64,000 nt of DNA from Panorpa germanica (taxonomy: Eukaryota; Arthropoda; Insecta; Mecoptera; Panorpidae): assembly GCA_963678705.1 (NCBI GenBank), contig OY783204.1, forward strand, positions 6,269,834 to 6,333,833. The letters run 5' to 3'. Shown here piece after piece: positions 36,323 to 49,245 of the stretch. Made by a program: the position numbers and the translations under genes. Below the pieces are notes generated by a model, which did no database searches, was not told the origin of the DNA, and worked only from the letters and a program-made list of their open reading frames with translations. Position 1 is the stretch's first letter, and every line of letters starts with the position of its first letter.

Positions 36323-36889
36323 ATTGTTATCTTAATATTTTGGAAAAATGTGTTTACTTATATTCTGTGTTTGAGATTATATTTATAATTGTTGAGAAAC
36401 ATTCGTGATAGTATAATTCACATGCATTTTGCCTAAACAATTTGCTAATATTATCGAAGATCTTCGGTGATAGGGCTAGTATCGGAAACGCATCCACATT
36501 AACCCATTTTTAAAAATTAATTACAAGTTATTTTGTGTTTTTAATTTTGCCCATTTTAGAAAATTAACATTTAGACTTACGTAACGGTCATATTCAAACA
36601 TCAATAACAATAACGATTATAAAACTCAGAGCAATAATTTTGGTGACGTTTTGTATAAAATAAATTGTAAAAGTAATGTAAATCAATGTGCCAGTTTTTG
36701 AGGTATGTAAGAAAAACTAAAAAACAGACATATTTTAGGCTAAAATTCGCATAAATCAATTTTTTTATGTCGTTCTTAATTTGAAAGTTTACAAAATGTT
36801 CACAAGTTTAGAGAATATTCAAATTACATACAGTATTAGAATTGGAAAATGTAAAAAAGTAGTAACTAGGGGCATGATGTATTAATAGA

Positions 36890-39145
36890 ATAATAATGCG
36901 TAGGCAAAACAATGGAAAATATTTTTAAAAAAACAGATTAGAATAGTATTTAGAACACAACAATAAATTACCAGATACGCAATTTGAATTTAGAAAAAAT
37001 CGAAGCGTGCATGACAGCTTAAATATATTTAATCTGGACATTCAAAAAACGTATAGCTCTAATAAATACATGCTAGCTGTGTTCTTAGATATTAAGGGAG
37101 CTTATGATGTAGTCACCTATCCTAACCTACAACTGAAATTAAGAGAAATTGGAATAACCAGCAAAATTACAAATTGGTTAATGTCATATTTAGAATTGAG
37201 ATCCATTTATGTAAGAAATGAAGAAAATTTAATAGGACCATTTACCTGCAATAAAGGCCTACTTATATACAATATATTCTAAAGACATTTGTACATTAAA
37301 AGACGACCACTCATTTATTTTACAATTTGTAGATGATATTGTTTTATATAGTATTGGCCCATCCATAGAATGTTTAAGGAAGAGAATTAACAAGAAATTA
37401 TGCAAATTAAGAGATATATTAGACAAAATTGAATTAGAAATCTCAGTAGAAAAATCTCAAGCTGTCATTTTTACTAGACACAATATTATATCAAGTCCGA
37501 GGATAATATATAATAACAAAAATATTATTATATCAAATAGAGCAAAATTTTTAGGTATTTGGTTTAACTGTAAATCTACTTGGAGCTTTGAAATTGATAA
37601 AATTATACTTTAATGCAATAGAGGAATAAATGTTTTAAGAAGTCTAGCAGGAAGTAAATGGGGAGCTCATCCTATCTCTTTACTACAAATTTATCAAGCT
37701 ATTATAAGTTCACATTTAGACTATTCAAATATATTAATTAGTACAGCTTCCAAATCAAGATTATTAAAATTGGATAGAATACAATACAGAAGCTTAAGAA
37801 TCGCTTTAGGTTGCATGACTTCAACTCCAACTCATATACTTCAAGCTGAATCTAATATAGCTCCATTGCAAGTTAGAAACCAACTCCTTAGTGATAAATT
37901 TTATGTTAAATGTGAAACATTATCGAAATTCCAAATTATTGATAAAATTAAATTATTATCTACATATATTCAAAACTCTTCTTACTGGACCAAAAAGAAT
38001 AAACCTATTTTAATAAATAGTTACATGAAATTAAAGGATCTAAATATACAAAGAAATTCCAAATCTCCTATATACTCTATTCCTTTTGAATCATTAATTA
38101 AACCTATGCATATATATATTAACAGAAAATTATTGTCAAAATCTTTTAATAATGCGATAAATAATGAATTTTTTTTAAACCTTATGCTTCAATTTAATAC
38201 AAATATTACTAAAATAATATATACAGATGCATCCATTGATTTAGAAAGAAATAAAGCAGGATTTGCTATATATGAACAAATAAATTTAAGATATTATAAA
38301 TTTAAATTAATTAACAAAGTTTGCTCTTATACTGGTGAAAAATTAGCATTATTAAAAGTATTGGAAATTAATGAAAATATCAACAATAATAAAATTATAA
38401 TAATAACGGATTCCTTAATTGTTTTAAAAAATTTAAATTCTAATGATAACAAATCAATTAATGATATTTTGACATGCAAAATTAGGAAGCTGTATTTCAG
38501 TATAATAAATAGGAATAATACCATAAAATTTATGTGGATACCAGGACATTGTGGAATAACAGGAAACGAAATTGCGGATAAATTGGAAAAGGAATCAACA
38601 AATTTAGAAATTGAGATGAAAGTGGAATTACCTTCATATGAAATTTTTAATATAATCAAAAAATTAAACTTAAATTTGAGAAACACAGATTTCATTAACA
38701 AAAGTCAGTTAAAAGGAAGAGATTATTATATGTTACATCCAAATTTAAGTAAGAGGAGATGGTTTAGAAATGAGTCCCGCAAAATTATATCAACTCTAAT
38801 CAGAATCAAAAGTAATCAATGAAAAACTCCAGCTCATCTGTACAAAATTAATATTAAATCCGACGATAGATGTCAATGTGGTGAAGAAGGAACTTTGGAC
38901 CATATTATATTTCAATGCATAAATTATAGTTTAGAAAGATTAAAATTGAATAGTTTATTTTGAAATATATTAGATGTGATTAAAACTTTTCCTGTTAATA
39001 CTAAATTTTTGTTAAGAATAATGAGAATAATAAAGAATAATATTTAGAAATTTGTAAAATTCAATTATAAATTATAAAAGATGTATAAAAAATGTTTGAT
39101 GGTGGCTATGACTAAAGAAAGTCAAGGCAAATAAGTAAATAAATA
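36890..39145 (+). pseudogene. 5'-truncated, frameshifted I-like LINE ORF2 and 3' end
   Basis: It starts inside the RT domain (GKTMEN-like) and runs to a 3' tail AAATAAGTAAATAAATATA. Segments: RT motif A region at 37007-37282 (FLDIKGAYD); then a deletion removes the PQGS block; the catalytic box is altered (FVDD for YADD) near 37330; stops occur near 37612. 37770-38822 is an open piece with RNase H (YTDAS, ITDS, IPGHCGITGNEIADKL). A stop at 38821 precedes the C-terminal CQCGEEGTLDHIIFQC. It is a related but older subfamily than the 17042-22791 element. Confidence 0.88.
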
Positions 39146-39149
39146 TAAA

Positions 39150-40672
39150 AAGAAAATAATAGAATAATTATTGGAGTCATTAATGGAGAAACCAAAATTT
39201 AAATTTAGTACCTGCGCAAATTTGCGGAGTGGGAGATGGCCGGTGATATTTGCAAAAGAGCTACAATTTTGAAACTTAGAAAGTATGAGGAAATTCAGTG
39301 ATATCGAAATAGAAGTGCACGTTGGTGGTGCGCTGGGAATCAGTGCGGTAAATGGAGATGGAGTGCAAGGGCTGTCAGTGGCAGGGGTGATGCAAAGCAT
39401 GTATCGTGGTGATGTTGGAAATAGGGTCGGGGATGCAGTGGAATTAAATTACGGGAATCAGAACAATTCAAAATCCGAAAATATTCAATCCAAAACATTA
39501 ATTAATTTGGAGTATGGGGCAGAGGTACTATTGGGGCTAACAAAAAAGTGGCAAGAGGCGTTAAAAAGGTTGCAAAGAAAAGCGTTAAGAGTGGTGTTGG
39601 GAGTAATGTGTACTACACACACGATATCAATCAATGTGGAAGAAGGAAGTTGCACCACTCAGTTTAAGGTAGGAATTAAGTGCAAGAGCTTTGATGATAG
39701 AATCGTTAACAACAGAGTGTGCTTCCAGAAGAATGCTTTTCGAGGAACTCGAAAGAAATGATAGAAACAAAAGCAGAAAAATGACGATATTATGGCAAAA
39801 ATGTGTGAACATTTTGGGAAATGGGAGGAAGCATTAAAGCACAAGAAGTTACTAATTGTGAATATAGCGAATTAGAGCGAAGTGCAGATTGTAATTTTGA
39901 GATTGGAAAAGAGGTGGCCTGCTGCAAAGGAGGTGCTGAAATAATGAATGGGATATTTAAAAGTAAGATGGATGACATTTGGCCGGAGCACATTAGAGTA
40001 TTCACAGACGATGGTAACGGGGTCCGGGCGGGAGTAGTTACGGAGTCTACTAAACTGATGAAATTTAAATTTATGATGTAGAGCTGGTAGCTGTCAAAGA
40101 AGCTATTTCAACAATTGAGAACAACAAATGGTCGAAAGCTGTAATATGCATATATTCAAAAGCAGTGGTGGAAGCATATGTGGAATAATTCAGAGAAAGG
40201 AAGACAATTTTTCAGTTTACAGTCTTTGGTGTGCGGACGTCGTTGGTGGTGGACTTCACAGAGTCCTAGAAGAGTGTTATCACTTATCTCGAGACTGAGG
40301 GTAGACCATACAGAGGCATTGGCACATCTGAAAAGAAATTACTTGGTAGTAGAACATATGTGCAATTGTGGAGAAGGGGTAACAGATCCAGAACATTTGA
40401 TCTTCCAATGTACAAAAACGGAGGCCTGCAGAAATAATTTGTACAGAGTTTTGGTAAAAAATGGAGTGGTGTTGCCAACGAGTATGCCGGAACTACTAAG
40501 ATATCCGAGGTGGCCAGTATGCTTAGTGATAGACAGGATATGGCATATAGCGGATTTAAAAGTTTAGGTTTATTAATAATTGAAATGTAAATTTGTAAAA
40601 TGTTAATAAAATGAATCAAGAAGGGCGCAAAAAGGAGCGTGGTCCTAAGAAGCCAGTGAAGTATTAATAAAA
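39150..40672 (+). pseudogene. LINE ORF2 C-terminal remnant of a second family
   Basis: Three frame-shifted open pieces (39285-39761, 39821-40081, 40178-40567) encode a LINE ORF2 tail. YGAEVLLGLTKKW...RLQRKALRVVLG is the post-RT region. Near 40000 there is an RNase H-like FTDDGNGVRAG with altered TDG. The C terminus reads LRVDHTEALAHLKR and CNCGEGVTDPEHLIFQC. The 3' end is near GGAGCGTGGTCCTAAGAAGCC followed by A-rich sequence. More GC-rich than the I-like copies, consistent with an R1/Jockey-type family. Confidence 0.75.
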
Positions 40673-41214
40673 AAAAAAAATATAAAAAATGAAAAAAGAA
40701 AAAATTTAAGTTATGATATGAGTTTTAGAAGTCTGATAGTAGAAACTTACCATCGCGTTAGATTGTATCAGCCGGCGTTATAGTATAAACTTAATGCTGA
40801 CAAAAGTATCGTATAATAATTATCACAGGCAACCGCTTCCTTTTACCTCCGTCTTAAATAACAAATATTCAAATTATGAAACAAACCTTTAGTTATAAAA
40901 TAAAGTCAATGAAAATATCTAAGCAAAATATTTTATTTTTAATGTGGTCAAACACAACATCAGTGATGAACTAGAGGGCATACTTTCAGACAATACTAAA
41001 AAAAAACAAAAAGCGCCTACATTCCTTAATGATATAAATATAATAAACCAAATTTAATTAAAATAAATTTACTTCAGGCGAATATGAACTTGTTGTCGGA
41101 ATCGCCTCAAATTCTAAATTAAAAAAATGTGGTCTTTTCGTATGAATTTTTTTTACGGTTTAGCAATATGTAAACAAACAAAACAGTGTATGGTTAGAGT
41201 GCAAAGCAAAAAAC

Positions 41215-41700
41215 AATTTGAACTAGCGAATTACTCTTCGAAAGCAAGCGTCTGCATCAGTGATGGTTTGGGTCGCGGTAACTACCACAGGACGCTCACA
41301 ACTTGTTTTCATTGACAGGGCGTAAAGCAAAACTAACAACACTACCGTTAAAAGATTTTAAGCAATGCTTTGTTAGTTTAGGCACGTTAACAATTCGGTA
41401 GAAACTATTGGACGTTTCAACAAAACTTGGCACCATCGCATAAAGCCCGTGAAACAACGTTTTTTACAAGAATCCCACTTCCCAGCTTCATTTCTTTACA
41501 AGAATGGCCACCCTATTCCTCGGATTTAAACCCAAGTATGAACAAAAAATGATGAGACGGTCGACACTTAAAGATAAATTTAAATGTAAGACAAAATACC
41601 ATCAGACCACATTCGTGCAGCGTGTGAAGCTTTCTCGGACAGACTCGATGCAATTTTCCGCGCTAAAGGTGGCTACGTTGAACTGAGTTGTAGTGTTAAT
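41215..41700 (+). pseudogene. Mariner-like transposase C-terminal relic
   Basis: Frame-shifted pieces match mariner transposase order: VMVWVAVTTTGRSQLVFID; then WTFQQNLAPSHKAR, where the catalytic D of QQDxAPxHK is N; then EWPPYSSDLNP; and finally a segment like SDSMQ..RAKGGYVEL. Several stops and frameshifts. No terminal repeats recognised. Confidence 0.75.
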
Positions 41701-42256
41701 TTAAGGATTTAACCTAAAATGTAAGTTTCAATTTATGAAATATATAAATAAAATTAATTTGATTAAATGCAATAATTTATATTAAATGAAGGTAGTAATT
41801 GACGCATGATTTCAAAAGTTCAAAATTACATATAGGGCCTTATTCTGTAACTTTTAAAAAAATCGACCTTATTTTTTCAGCGGTGGAAATATTTAGTATT
41901 TAAAATGTCTAAAGTGGTATTCTGTATGCAAAATTTTCCACCGCCCTTATAATATACAGCGGTGAAAGAGTATAAACTGGTATTGATGATATTTGACCAA
42001 TCACGACAAAGTATTAAATAGAAAAAATATAAAATATTTTAAATGACAGATTTTTATATAATTCCTACATGTCAAAATCTATTAAAAAAGTCAATATGGC
42101 ATCTACGAAAAGGAAAACTGGAAAATCAGTGGGGAAATAATTATTATAAATAGATTTTGCAAATGGCCATGAACCATTTATGTAAAAAAGCATTCACCTG
42201 AAGCAATATACATATACAATACAAACAACATAACCTCACTTTCTGATATATTTATA

Positions 42257-43167
42257 CAGGGTGTCCAGAAAGGGTATCGGGTATTTGTTTCGCACCATAT
42301 TCGAAACGGGTCGTCTAAAGGGTGCGGGGAGGGGTTCGTGGCGTCCGCCATTCTGTGGAGTTTTAGTCACGATGGAACAGTACTCGGGGATGCATCGCGC
42401 ATTTTGCGTACGAGCGTATTATCGTAATGGTGATTCAATAGTGACTGCTCATTCTGCGGTGTCCAGAAAGGGTATCGGGTATTTGTAAGTTCAATGAAAC
42501 AAAAATTATTTGTATGCAATAAAAAAGTTTATTGTTTATTATTAGCATATCAATTGGAGAATTATTTGGAAAAGATGACGTTATCCAAATGATGACCGTT
42601 ACGTTGCTGGCACTCTTCTAAACGGAAACGAAGATTGGCGATAACACGTTGACACATAGCTATCGATATTCTTAGTCCGTATCCTTCAATTCTTGAACCA
42701 ATTGAATTTTATAGGCTTTTAGATGTAAGTCTTTCTTTAAAATGTAATGTAAAGACGATTTTTTGATGTTCAACGATTGGCTTCGCTTTCGGATGGATAC
42801 AGACGGATTTTGACGAACCGACGCCTCAACTTCTTCAATTGTTTTTTCATCGCGAACTGAACGAGGACGACCAGAGTTTTGAATTTTAACTGACGCACCT
42901 GTATTCTCGAACATCCTGATCCATTTCCTAATGCTATCGTCACTTCCGTCAATTCCGCACGATAGAGACGTTGAGCAGTCACTATTGAATCACCATTACG
43001 ATAATACGCTCGTACGCAAAATGCGCGATGCATCCCCGAGTACTGTTCCATCGTGACTAAAACTCCACAGAATGGCGGACGCCACGAACCCCTTCCCGCA
43101 CCCTTTAGACGCCCCGTTTCGAATATGGCGCGAAAACAAATACCCGATACCCTTTCTGGACACCCTG
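42257..43167 (-). mobile_element. Internally deleted Tc1/mariner-type element (DUF4817 family) with foldback ends
   Basis: Flanked by TA (42255-42256, 43168-43169). Both ends start CAGGGTGTCCAGAAAGGGTA and the inverted identity extends about 195 bp (42257-42451 against 43167-42973), so the left arm also carries the transposase start. A third terminus-like copy (GGTGTCCAGAAAGGGTATCG) is internal at 42458-42486, where the ancestral 3' end should be. It is nested in the Harbinger-like MITE. Confidence 0.82.
42562..43051 (-). pseudogene. Transposase remnant: N-terminal DUF4817/HTH and last residues only
   Basis: The ATG at 43051 begins MEQYSGMHRAFCVRAYY, followed by NGDSIVTAQRLYRAEL, the DUF4817 signature. 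After a frameshift comes the helix-turn-helix region with GRPRSVRDEKTIEEVEASVR and HYILKKDLHLKAYKIQL. The frame then jumps to the C-terminal end, RVIANLRFRLEECQQRNGHH...NVIFSK. The catalytic DDE core is deleted, leaving about 490 of an expected roughly 1 kb. Confidence 0.82.
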
Positions 43168-43539
43168 TATATTCATATGTATACATATTATTATATCTAT
43201 GGATAGATAAATATTCCAGATATTATTATATCTGGGATATCAATAAAAAAATAAAAAATATATGTATACATATAAATACTATTATTTTCTATTTTTTCGT
43301 AGAATCCTCCAACTACAGCAAATTATTGTTCAAATTGTTTGACAGTTCTCAAAAATACAGCGATGAAAAATTTTAAAGTCACCGCTGAAGGCGACCTTAT
43401 TATTTGGTCGATTTTTTTCCAGCGACAAAAATAAAATCGATGGAAATTTCTTATAGAATACCAAATAAAAAGTCATCACTTGTGTGACGTCATTTAACAG
43501 CGATGAAATTTTTTCACCGGTGGAAATACTTTTACTTGA

Positions 43540-44344
43540 AATATTTTTACGATATACTGAAGTTATTAAATATGAAAAAAATTAAAATTGACCAAATTAC
43601 ATAATATTTACAATTTAAAATTACATATAATTTATTTTTATGTATATGCTTGACTGTTATATAATGACATTTTTGTTTTATCAAAATCAAAGTTTTGCAG
43701 CCGAGTCATTACCATTATCTGTGCTGAACACTGAGCAGACAAAGAAATATCGAAAATTATGCGGAAACGACATTACAATATCATTGTGTAACGATAATCA
43801 TTTAGTTCACAAATACATACAGCTCGTACACACTTGCAGAACAATGAAGTGTTATTATTATTTGTATTTATTGTAGAAGTAGAAAACAAGTAGAAAAACA
43901 AATATCTTTTCTTCAATGCAATTTCTTGTCATAACAACTATTAACAAAATAGTAGTAGTAGTATAATTAGATATATTTAAATTAATTCAAAATGTATATT
44001 TAATTTAAATTTTATTTATCAATAAATATGTTTACCTGAAAAAAAAGAAGGTATTTATTGTTTTCCTTTTTTATTTTAAGTCATTTCATTTCATGTCAAT
44101 GGCCTTCTCTAATATATGAAATTTCATATTATCTGTGTTTGTTGTAGCAAATATGATAAATAATACACTTATATGTGTATTATTTATTATATTTGCTTCC
44201 TAAATACTATATAAATAGAAAGTAGACAAAGCAACCAAGCCAAGTCTGAGTTGTTCTAATTTATGTTCATTTGTATTACCTACAATGGCATTAATGCACT
44301 CAACCACTAGTCTTACTCAAAACACATGTAATGATTTGTCAAGA
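43540..44344. other. Stretch between the MITEs
   Basis: AT-rich. 43640-43876 is an open frame with a segment ESLPLSVLNTEQTKKYRKLC that I cannot assign; it may be an old transposase piece. Nothing else is recognisable. Confidence 0.35.
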
Positions 44345-44352
44345 TTCCTAAC

Positions 44353-44758
44353 CATTGGCGTAGCTAGGTAACCAAAGCGCCGGTGCAAAAAGAAACTGGG
44401 GCCCTAACTAAACTGTTTAGGTTTTATATTTATATATATATTTTGACTATATTTTGACTATAATTTGACTACAATTTGACTATATTTTGACCATATTTTT
44501 ACTATAATTTGACTATGTTTTGACTATACTTCGTCTATATTTCGACTATTTTCCGACTATATTTTGACTATATTTTGACTATATTTTGACTATATTTTAA
44601 CTATATTTTGACTATATTTTGACTATATGACTACATGACTATATGAATATATATGTATATATATATATGCTAGTACAATACGAGGTTTGCTGGTCAGGGT
44701 CCGAGGGCCCCCTGAGCTAGAGGACTTACCGACTGCCCCATACCTAGCTACGCCAATG
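44353..44758. mobile_element. hAT-type MITE with internal TTTTGACTATA minisatellite
   Basis: The inverted termini CATTGGCGTAGCTAGGTA are perfect over 18 bp. A perfect 8 bp target duplication TTCCTAAC lies at 44345-44352 and 44759-44766, diagnostic of hAT. The 406 bp interior holds about 20 imperfect TTTTGACTATA units (about 44430-44640) and no coding sequence. Confidence 0.92.
44430..44640. repeat. 11 bp TTTTGACTATA minisatellite inside the hAT MITE
   Basis: Tandem variants of (A)TTTTGACTAT, with substitutions such as ATAATTTGACTAC and TTCGACTAT, filling the centre of the MITE. Confidence 0.9.
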
Positions 44759-44989
44759 TTCCTAACTCGTATTAACAGTTATATACCCGAATTTGCATTT
44801 AGACCGATTAACTTGTGGTTAGCAGGGTGCTTCTGGTAGTACGAATGCCAGTACGAATATACTCGTTATATTTTAAATGTTTTCAAATGAAAAGCATTTC
44901 CCAGTTCCTTTTGAATACATATTTGAATATGGCATGCGCAGATAACCCAATAACCAAACCAAATGCAGACAACCAAATATAAATAAAAT

Positions 44990-45200
44990 CGCATAATTTG
45001 CGCTGGCAGCGAATGTGTTAAAAATAAAATAGGGATTATATCAAAGATGCAGGCGAATGTGTCAAAATTGCCATGCCAAACGGATGTCAAATAGCCGAAT
45101 CAGCGATGAGTTTCGTAGTGCTGTAACTTCCTGTCAAGTGTTGATACAAATATAAATCACACAGATCATTACAGTGGTAACCAGTGTTCAATCGTAGGTA
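44990..45200 (+). promoter_or_regulatory. Promoter / 5' exon region of CRAL-TRIO gene B
   Basis: Matches the gene A upstream region in order: GGCAGCGAATGTGTTAA near 45005, a TATAAA box at 45151-45156, then CATTACAGTGGTAACCAGTG near 45167-45186. The expected acceptor TTGTTACAG (ending 46418) sits just before the original start codon at 46430. The foldback element now lies between this region and the coding exons. Confidence 0.5.
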
Positions 45201-45614
45201 GACCTTTTTTAATTATATTATATATTGTAGATAGACTAATTGTCAATTCAAATATAAGATATATTAGACAAATAATTTATATGTTCTGTCAATAGAAGCT
45301 GAGTGTTTTAAATTTACCGCAATTTAATACAAGTGTTACTTTGACATTTGAAATTTCATATAAATAGTCTAGGGACTCGATAAATTACTTGAGGGACGAT
45401 ATACAAGACAATTATAACTGTTTAGCTTAATTTAATAGTTTTTAAAAGTAAAATCTACGCTAGATAAATCTATAGATAAATCTATATACAAAAATTATAT
45501 TTACCATAATTATATTTATCGGGTACTCTTGTGATTTTTGGTACATATATTTAATTTTTATAGAAATTTTTTATTTAATCTTATTTTGTAATAATATTAT
45601 TAACAAATAATGTA

Positions 45615-46170
45615 AATTGCTTTGTGAACCATAACTGAATTTATATAAAACTGCATATTGATAAAGTTGCCTATCATAACCTCAAATATTGAAATCTTTT
45701 TATTCAATTCGCAATATGATAGAAGCGATTGAAATAGTCATTTTCCCCTTAATAATTAAAGAAAACAATATACAAAACATGACTACGGGATGTCATTGGT
45801 TCTTCACCTTCTTCCGCACTACCATTTGCCAACCTTTACCTTCTCTGTTAAACTAGAGAAGTGCAAAAGAGATGCAGCAATAAACGTCAAATCTATAGCA
45901 GTTGCCGCTTCGATCCATAATGTTTCAATATATTGCCGCGATATAAAGCGAAATATTAATAATATTAATTATTATATTTTAATGACGTGACGACATCAAC
46001 CACTAGGATAACAATCGGAACATTACACAGAAAAACAAAATTCAAACTTGAAATATATTCGTTACTTTTTGAATGTTTAATAAAATAAAAACGCTAATAT
46101 CGTTTATTAACTAATATTTCAATAAATAATTAAAAAATCGACCCTTAAAAAATGAGTTCATAACCCAATT
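45615..46170. repeat. MITE-like element, AATTGG...GTGAACCATAA subfamily
   Basis: The ends resemble inverted repeats (AATTGCTTTGTGAACC and, complemented, AATTGGGTTATGAACTCA). The interior matches 61763-62040 and 62831-63043, and shares short blocks with the AATGGG family. It lies in the 5' intron of gene B. Confidence 0.55.
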
Positions 46171-46423
46171 CTATCAATTCTACCATTCAGGTTCGAAGTT
46201 ACTAGCATAACAAATCTACAAAACGCAAAACTATTATATTACAATTAATGCGAGATATAATCCACTTATTGAAATCGAGACCAGCAACTTTGTGTGCTCT
46301 AACATATTTTAGCAGTTTGGGGAATAACACTACACTGCTGCCAGTGCTACCTGCTAACTGACTATACCTACTATTATCAACTTCATTTGCCCCTTTCCCC
46401 AATTTCACTTTGTTACAGTGATA

Positions 46424-46432
46424 CCAACAATG
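46424..46432 (+). repeat. Foldback element target-site duplication, left (contains original ATG)
   Basis: CCAACAATG immediately before the element's first base, identical to 55784-55792. The ATG at 46430-46432 follows the splice acceptor TTGTTACAG by 11 nt, as in gene A. Confidence 0.9.
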
Positions 46433-46699
46433 ACGTCGGTGAAGTTAGCAGCGCGGTCTAGCAGCGCGATGGAAACTAGTGGTGTGAATAACATAGCTGT
46501 CTACAGTCTCATAGAGAATATTCGAAATTGCTATTATACAGTTCATATGGAAACTTAACCGTCATTATTGTTACTATTGACATAAATACAAAATGTAATA
46601 ATAGAAAATAAACATTTGCAATCATATATTAGCACTAAGGAATAATAAACGTCTATACAAAAATAGAATTATTTTAACGAATATACAAACATTAGAATA

Positions 46700-49245
46700 A
46701 GTAACTTCTCATCTTTATTTTTATAAAATACTTAACACGTTAAGAGTGTTTACTTTAAATAACTATATTTTAAATTCAAAACAATATAATAAATTGGAAA
46801 TTACAGGTATTTGAATAGTGTTGTATTTCATACACTCAGGTAAATATGCTGATATAAAAACTGAAAAAAAAGGAATTATACATCTTTATTTTTTAATAAA
46901 ATTAAACGTGTGTATAGTATACACTATACATAACAATAATTTAAATTCAAAACCATGGGAAAATAAGTTAGATTCGGAGATACAGGTCTTTGAAAAGTGT
47001 TATATTTCATACGCACAGATATACTTGGTGATACAAAGCGCAAGTAATCAAAGATAGCAGCGCGAAGATAAACTCAAAAAAAAGGAATTATACATATTTA
47101 TTTTTTAATGAAATTAAACGTGTGTATAGTATACACTATACATAACAATAATTTAAATTCAAAACCATGGGAAAATAAGTTAGATTCGGAGATACAGGTC
47201 TTTGAAAAGTGTTATATTTCATACGCACAGATATACATGGTGATATAAAAACTCAAAAAAAAAGGAATTATACATCTTTATTTTTTAATAAAATTAAACG
47301 TGTGTATAGTATACACTATACATAACAATAATTTAAATTCAAAACCATGGGAAAATAAGTTAGATTCAGAGATACAGGTCTTTGAAAAGTGTTATATTTC
47401 ATACGCACAGACATACATGGTGATATAAAAACTCAAAAAAAAGGAATTATACATATTTATTTTTTAATAAAATTAAACGTGTGTATAGTATACACTATAC
47501 ATAACAATAATTTAAATTCAAAACCATGGGAAAATAAGTTAGATTCGGAGATACAGGTCTTTGAAAAGTGTTATATTTCATACGCACAGACATACATGGT
47601 GATATAAAAACTCAAAAAAAAGGAATTATACATATTTATTTTGTAATAAAATTAAACGTGTGTATAGTATACACTATACATAACAATAATTTAAATTCAA
47701 AACCATGGAAAAATAAATTAGATTTAAAGGTACAGGTCTTTGAAAAGTGTTATATTTCATACGCACAGATATACTTGGTGATACAAAGCGCAAGTAATCA
47801 AAGATAGCAGCGCGAAGATAAACTCAAAAAAAAGGAATTATACATCTTTATTTTTTAATGAAATTAAACGTGTGTATAGTATACACTATACATAACAATA
47901 ATTTAAATTCAAAACCATGGGAAAATAAGTTAGATTCGGAGGTACAGGTCTTTGAAAAGTGTTATATTTTATACGCACAGATATACATGGTGATATAAAA
48001 ACTCAAAAAAAAGGAATTATACATATTTATTTTTTAATAAAATTAAACATGTGTATAGTATACACTATACATAACAATAATTTAAATTCAAAACCAGGAG
48101 AAAATAAATTAGATTCGGAGGTACAGGTCTTTGAAAAGTGTTATATTTTATACGCACAGATATACATGGTGATATAAAAACTCAAAAAAAAGGAATTATA
48201 CATATTTATTTTTTAATGAAATTAAACGTGTGTATAGTATACACTATACATAACAATAATTTAAATTCAAAACCATGGGAAAATAAGTTAGATTCGGAGA
48301 TACAGGTCTTTGAAAAGTGTTATATTTCATACGCACAGGTATACATGGTGATATAAAAACTCAAAAAAAAGGAATTATACATATTTATTTTTTAATAAAA
48401 TTAAACATGTGTATAGTATACACTATACATAACAATAATTTAAATTCAAAACCAGGAGAAAATAAATTAGATTCGGAGGTACAGGTCTTTGAAAAGTGTT
48501 ATATTTTATACGCACAGATATACATGGTGATATAAAAACTCAAAAAAAAGGAATTATACATATTTATTTTTTAATAAAATTAAACGTGTGTATAGTATAC
48601 ACTATACATAACAATAATTTAAATTCAAAACCATGGGAAAATAAGTTAGATTCGGAGATACAGGTCTTTGAAAAGTGTTATATTTCATACGCACAGACAT
48701 ACATGGTGATATAAAAACTCAAAAAAAAGGAATTATACATATTTATTTTGTAATAAAATTAAACGTGTGTATAGTATACACTATACATAACAATAATTTA
48801 AATTCAAAACCATGGAAAAATAAATTAGATTTAAAGGTACAGGTCTTTGAAAAGTGTTATATTTCATACGCACAGATATACTTGGTGATACAAAGCGCAA
48901 GTAATCAAAGATAGCAGCGCGAAGATAAACTCAAAAAAAAGGAATTATACATCTTTATTTTTTAATGAAATTAAACGTGTGTATAGTATACACTATACAT
49001 AACAATAATTTAAATTCAAAACCATGGGAAAATAAGTTAGATTCGGAGATACAGGTCTTTGAAAAGTGTTATATTTCATACGCACAGATAAACATGCTGA
49101 TATAAAAACTCAAAAAAAAAAAAGAAATTATACATCTTTATTTTTCAATAATATTTAACATGTGTATTATACATTACTATATTTTAAATTCAAAACAATT
49201 TAAAAATATTATAGGTTCGGTAGTACAGGTTAATGTAAAAAGAAA
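46700..49245. repeat. Tandem array of 179 bp units, left foldback arm
   Basis: About 12 units. Starts of the shared GTGTTATATTTCATACGCA segment are spaced 179 bp apart, with every few units lengthened to about 211 bp by an insert containing CAAAGCGCAAGTAATCAAAG. Edge units (46700-46810, 49110-49245) are diverged while central units are nearly identical. Each unit carries a hairpin-forming GTATAGT-ATAC-ACTATAC. The 72- and 79-codon open frames in each unit are by-products of the repeat. Confidence 0.95.

Larger units (their letters stand above)
41835..43535. mobile_element. Second PIF/Harbinger-like MITE copy, split by a mariner insertion and end-truncated
   Basis: Starts with the same GGGCCTTATTCTGTAA terminus as 7075-7877 but in inverted orientation overall. 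It is interrupted by 42257-43167 and lacks the last about 15 bp (TIR) on the right. Removing the insert and its extra TA leaves about 788 bp against 803 bp for the complete copy. Confidence 0.8.

Noticed and set aside
46818-48914. Repeated 72- and 79-residue ORFs (MLYFIRTDIHGD...)
   Set aside because: Each is one phase of the 179 bp tandem unit, present equally in both inverted arms. No start context, conservation signal or domain supports translation.
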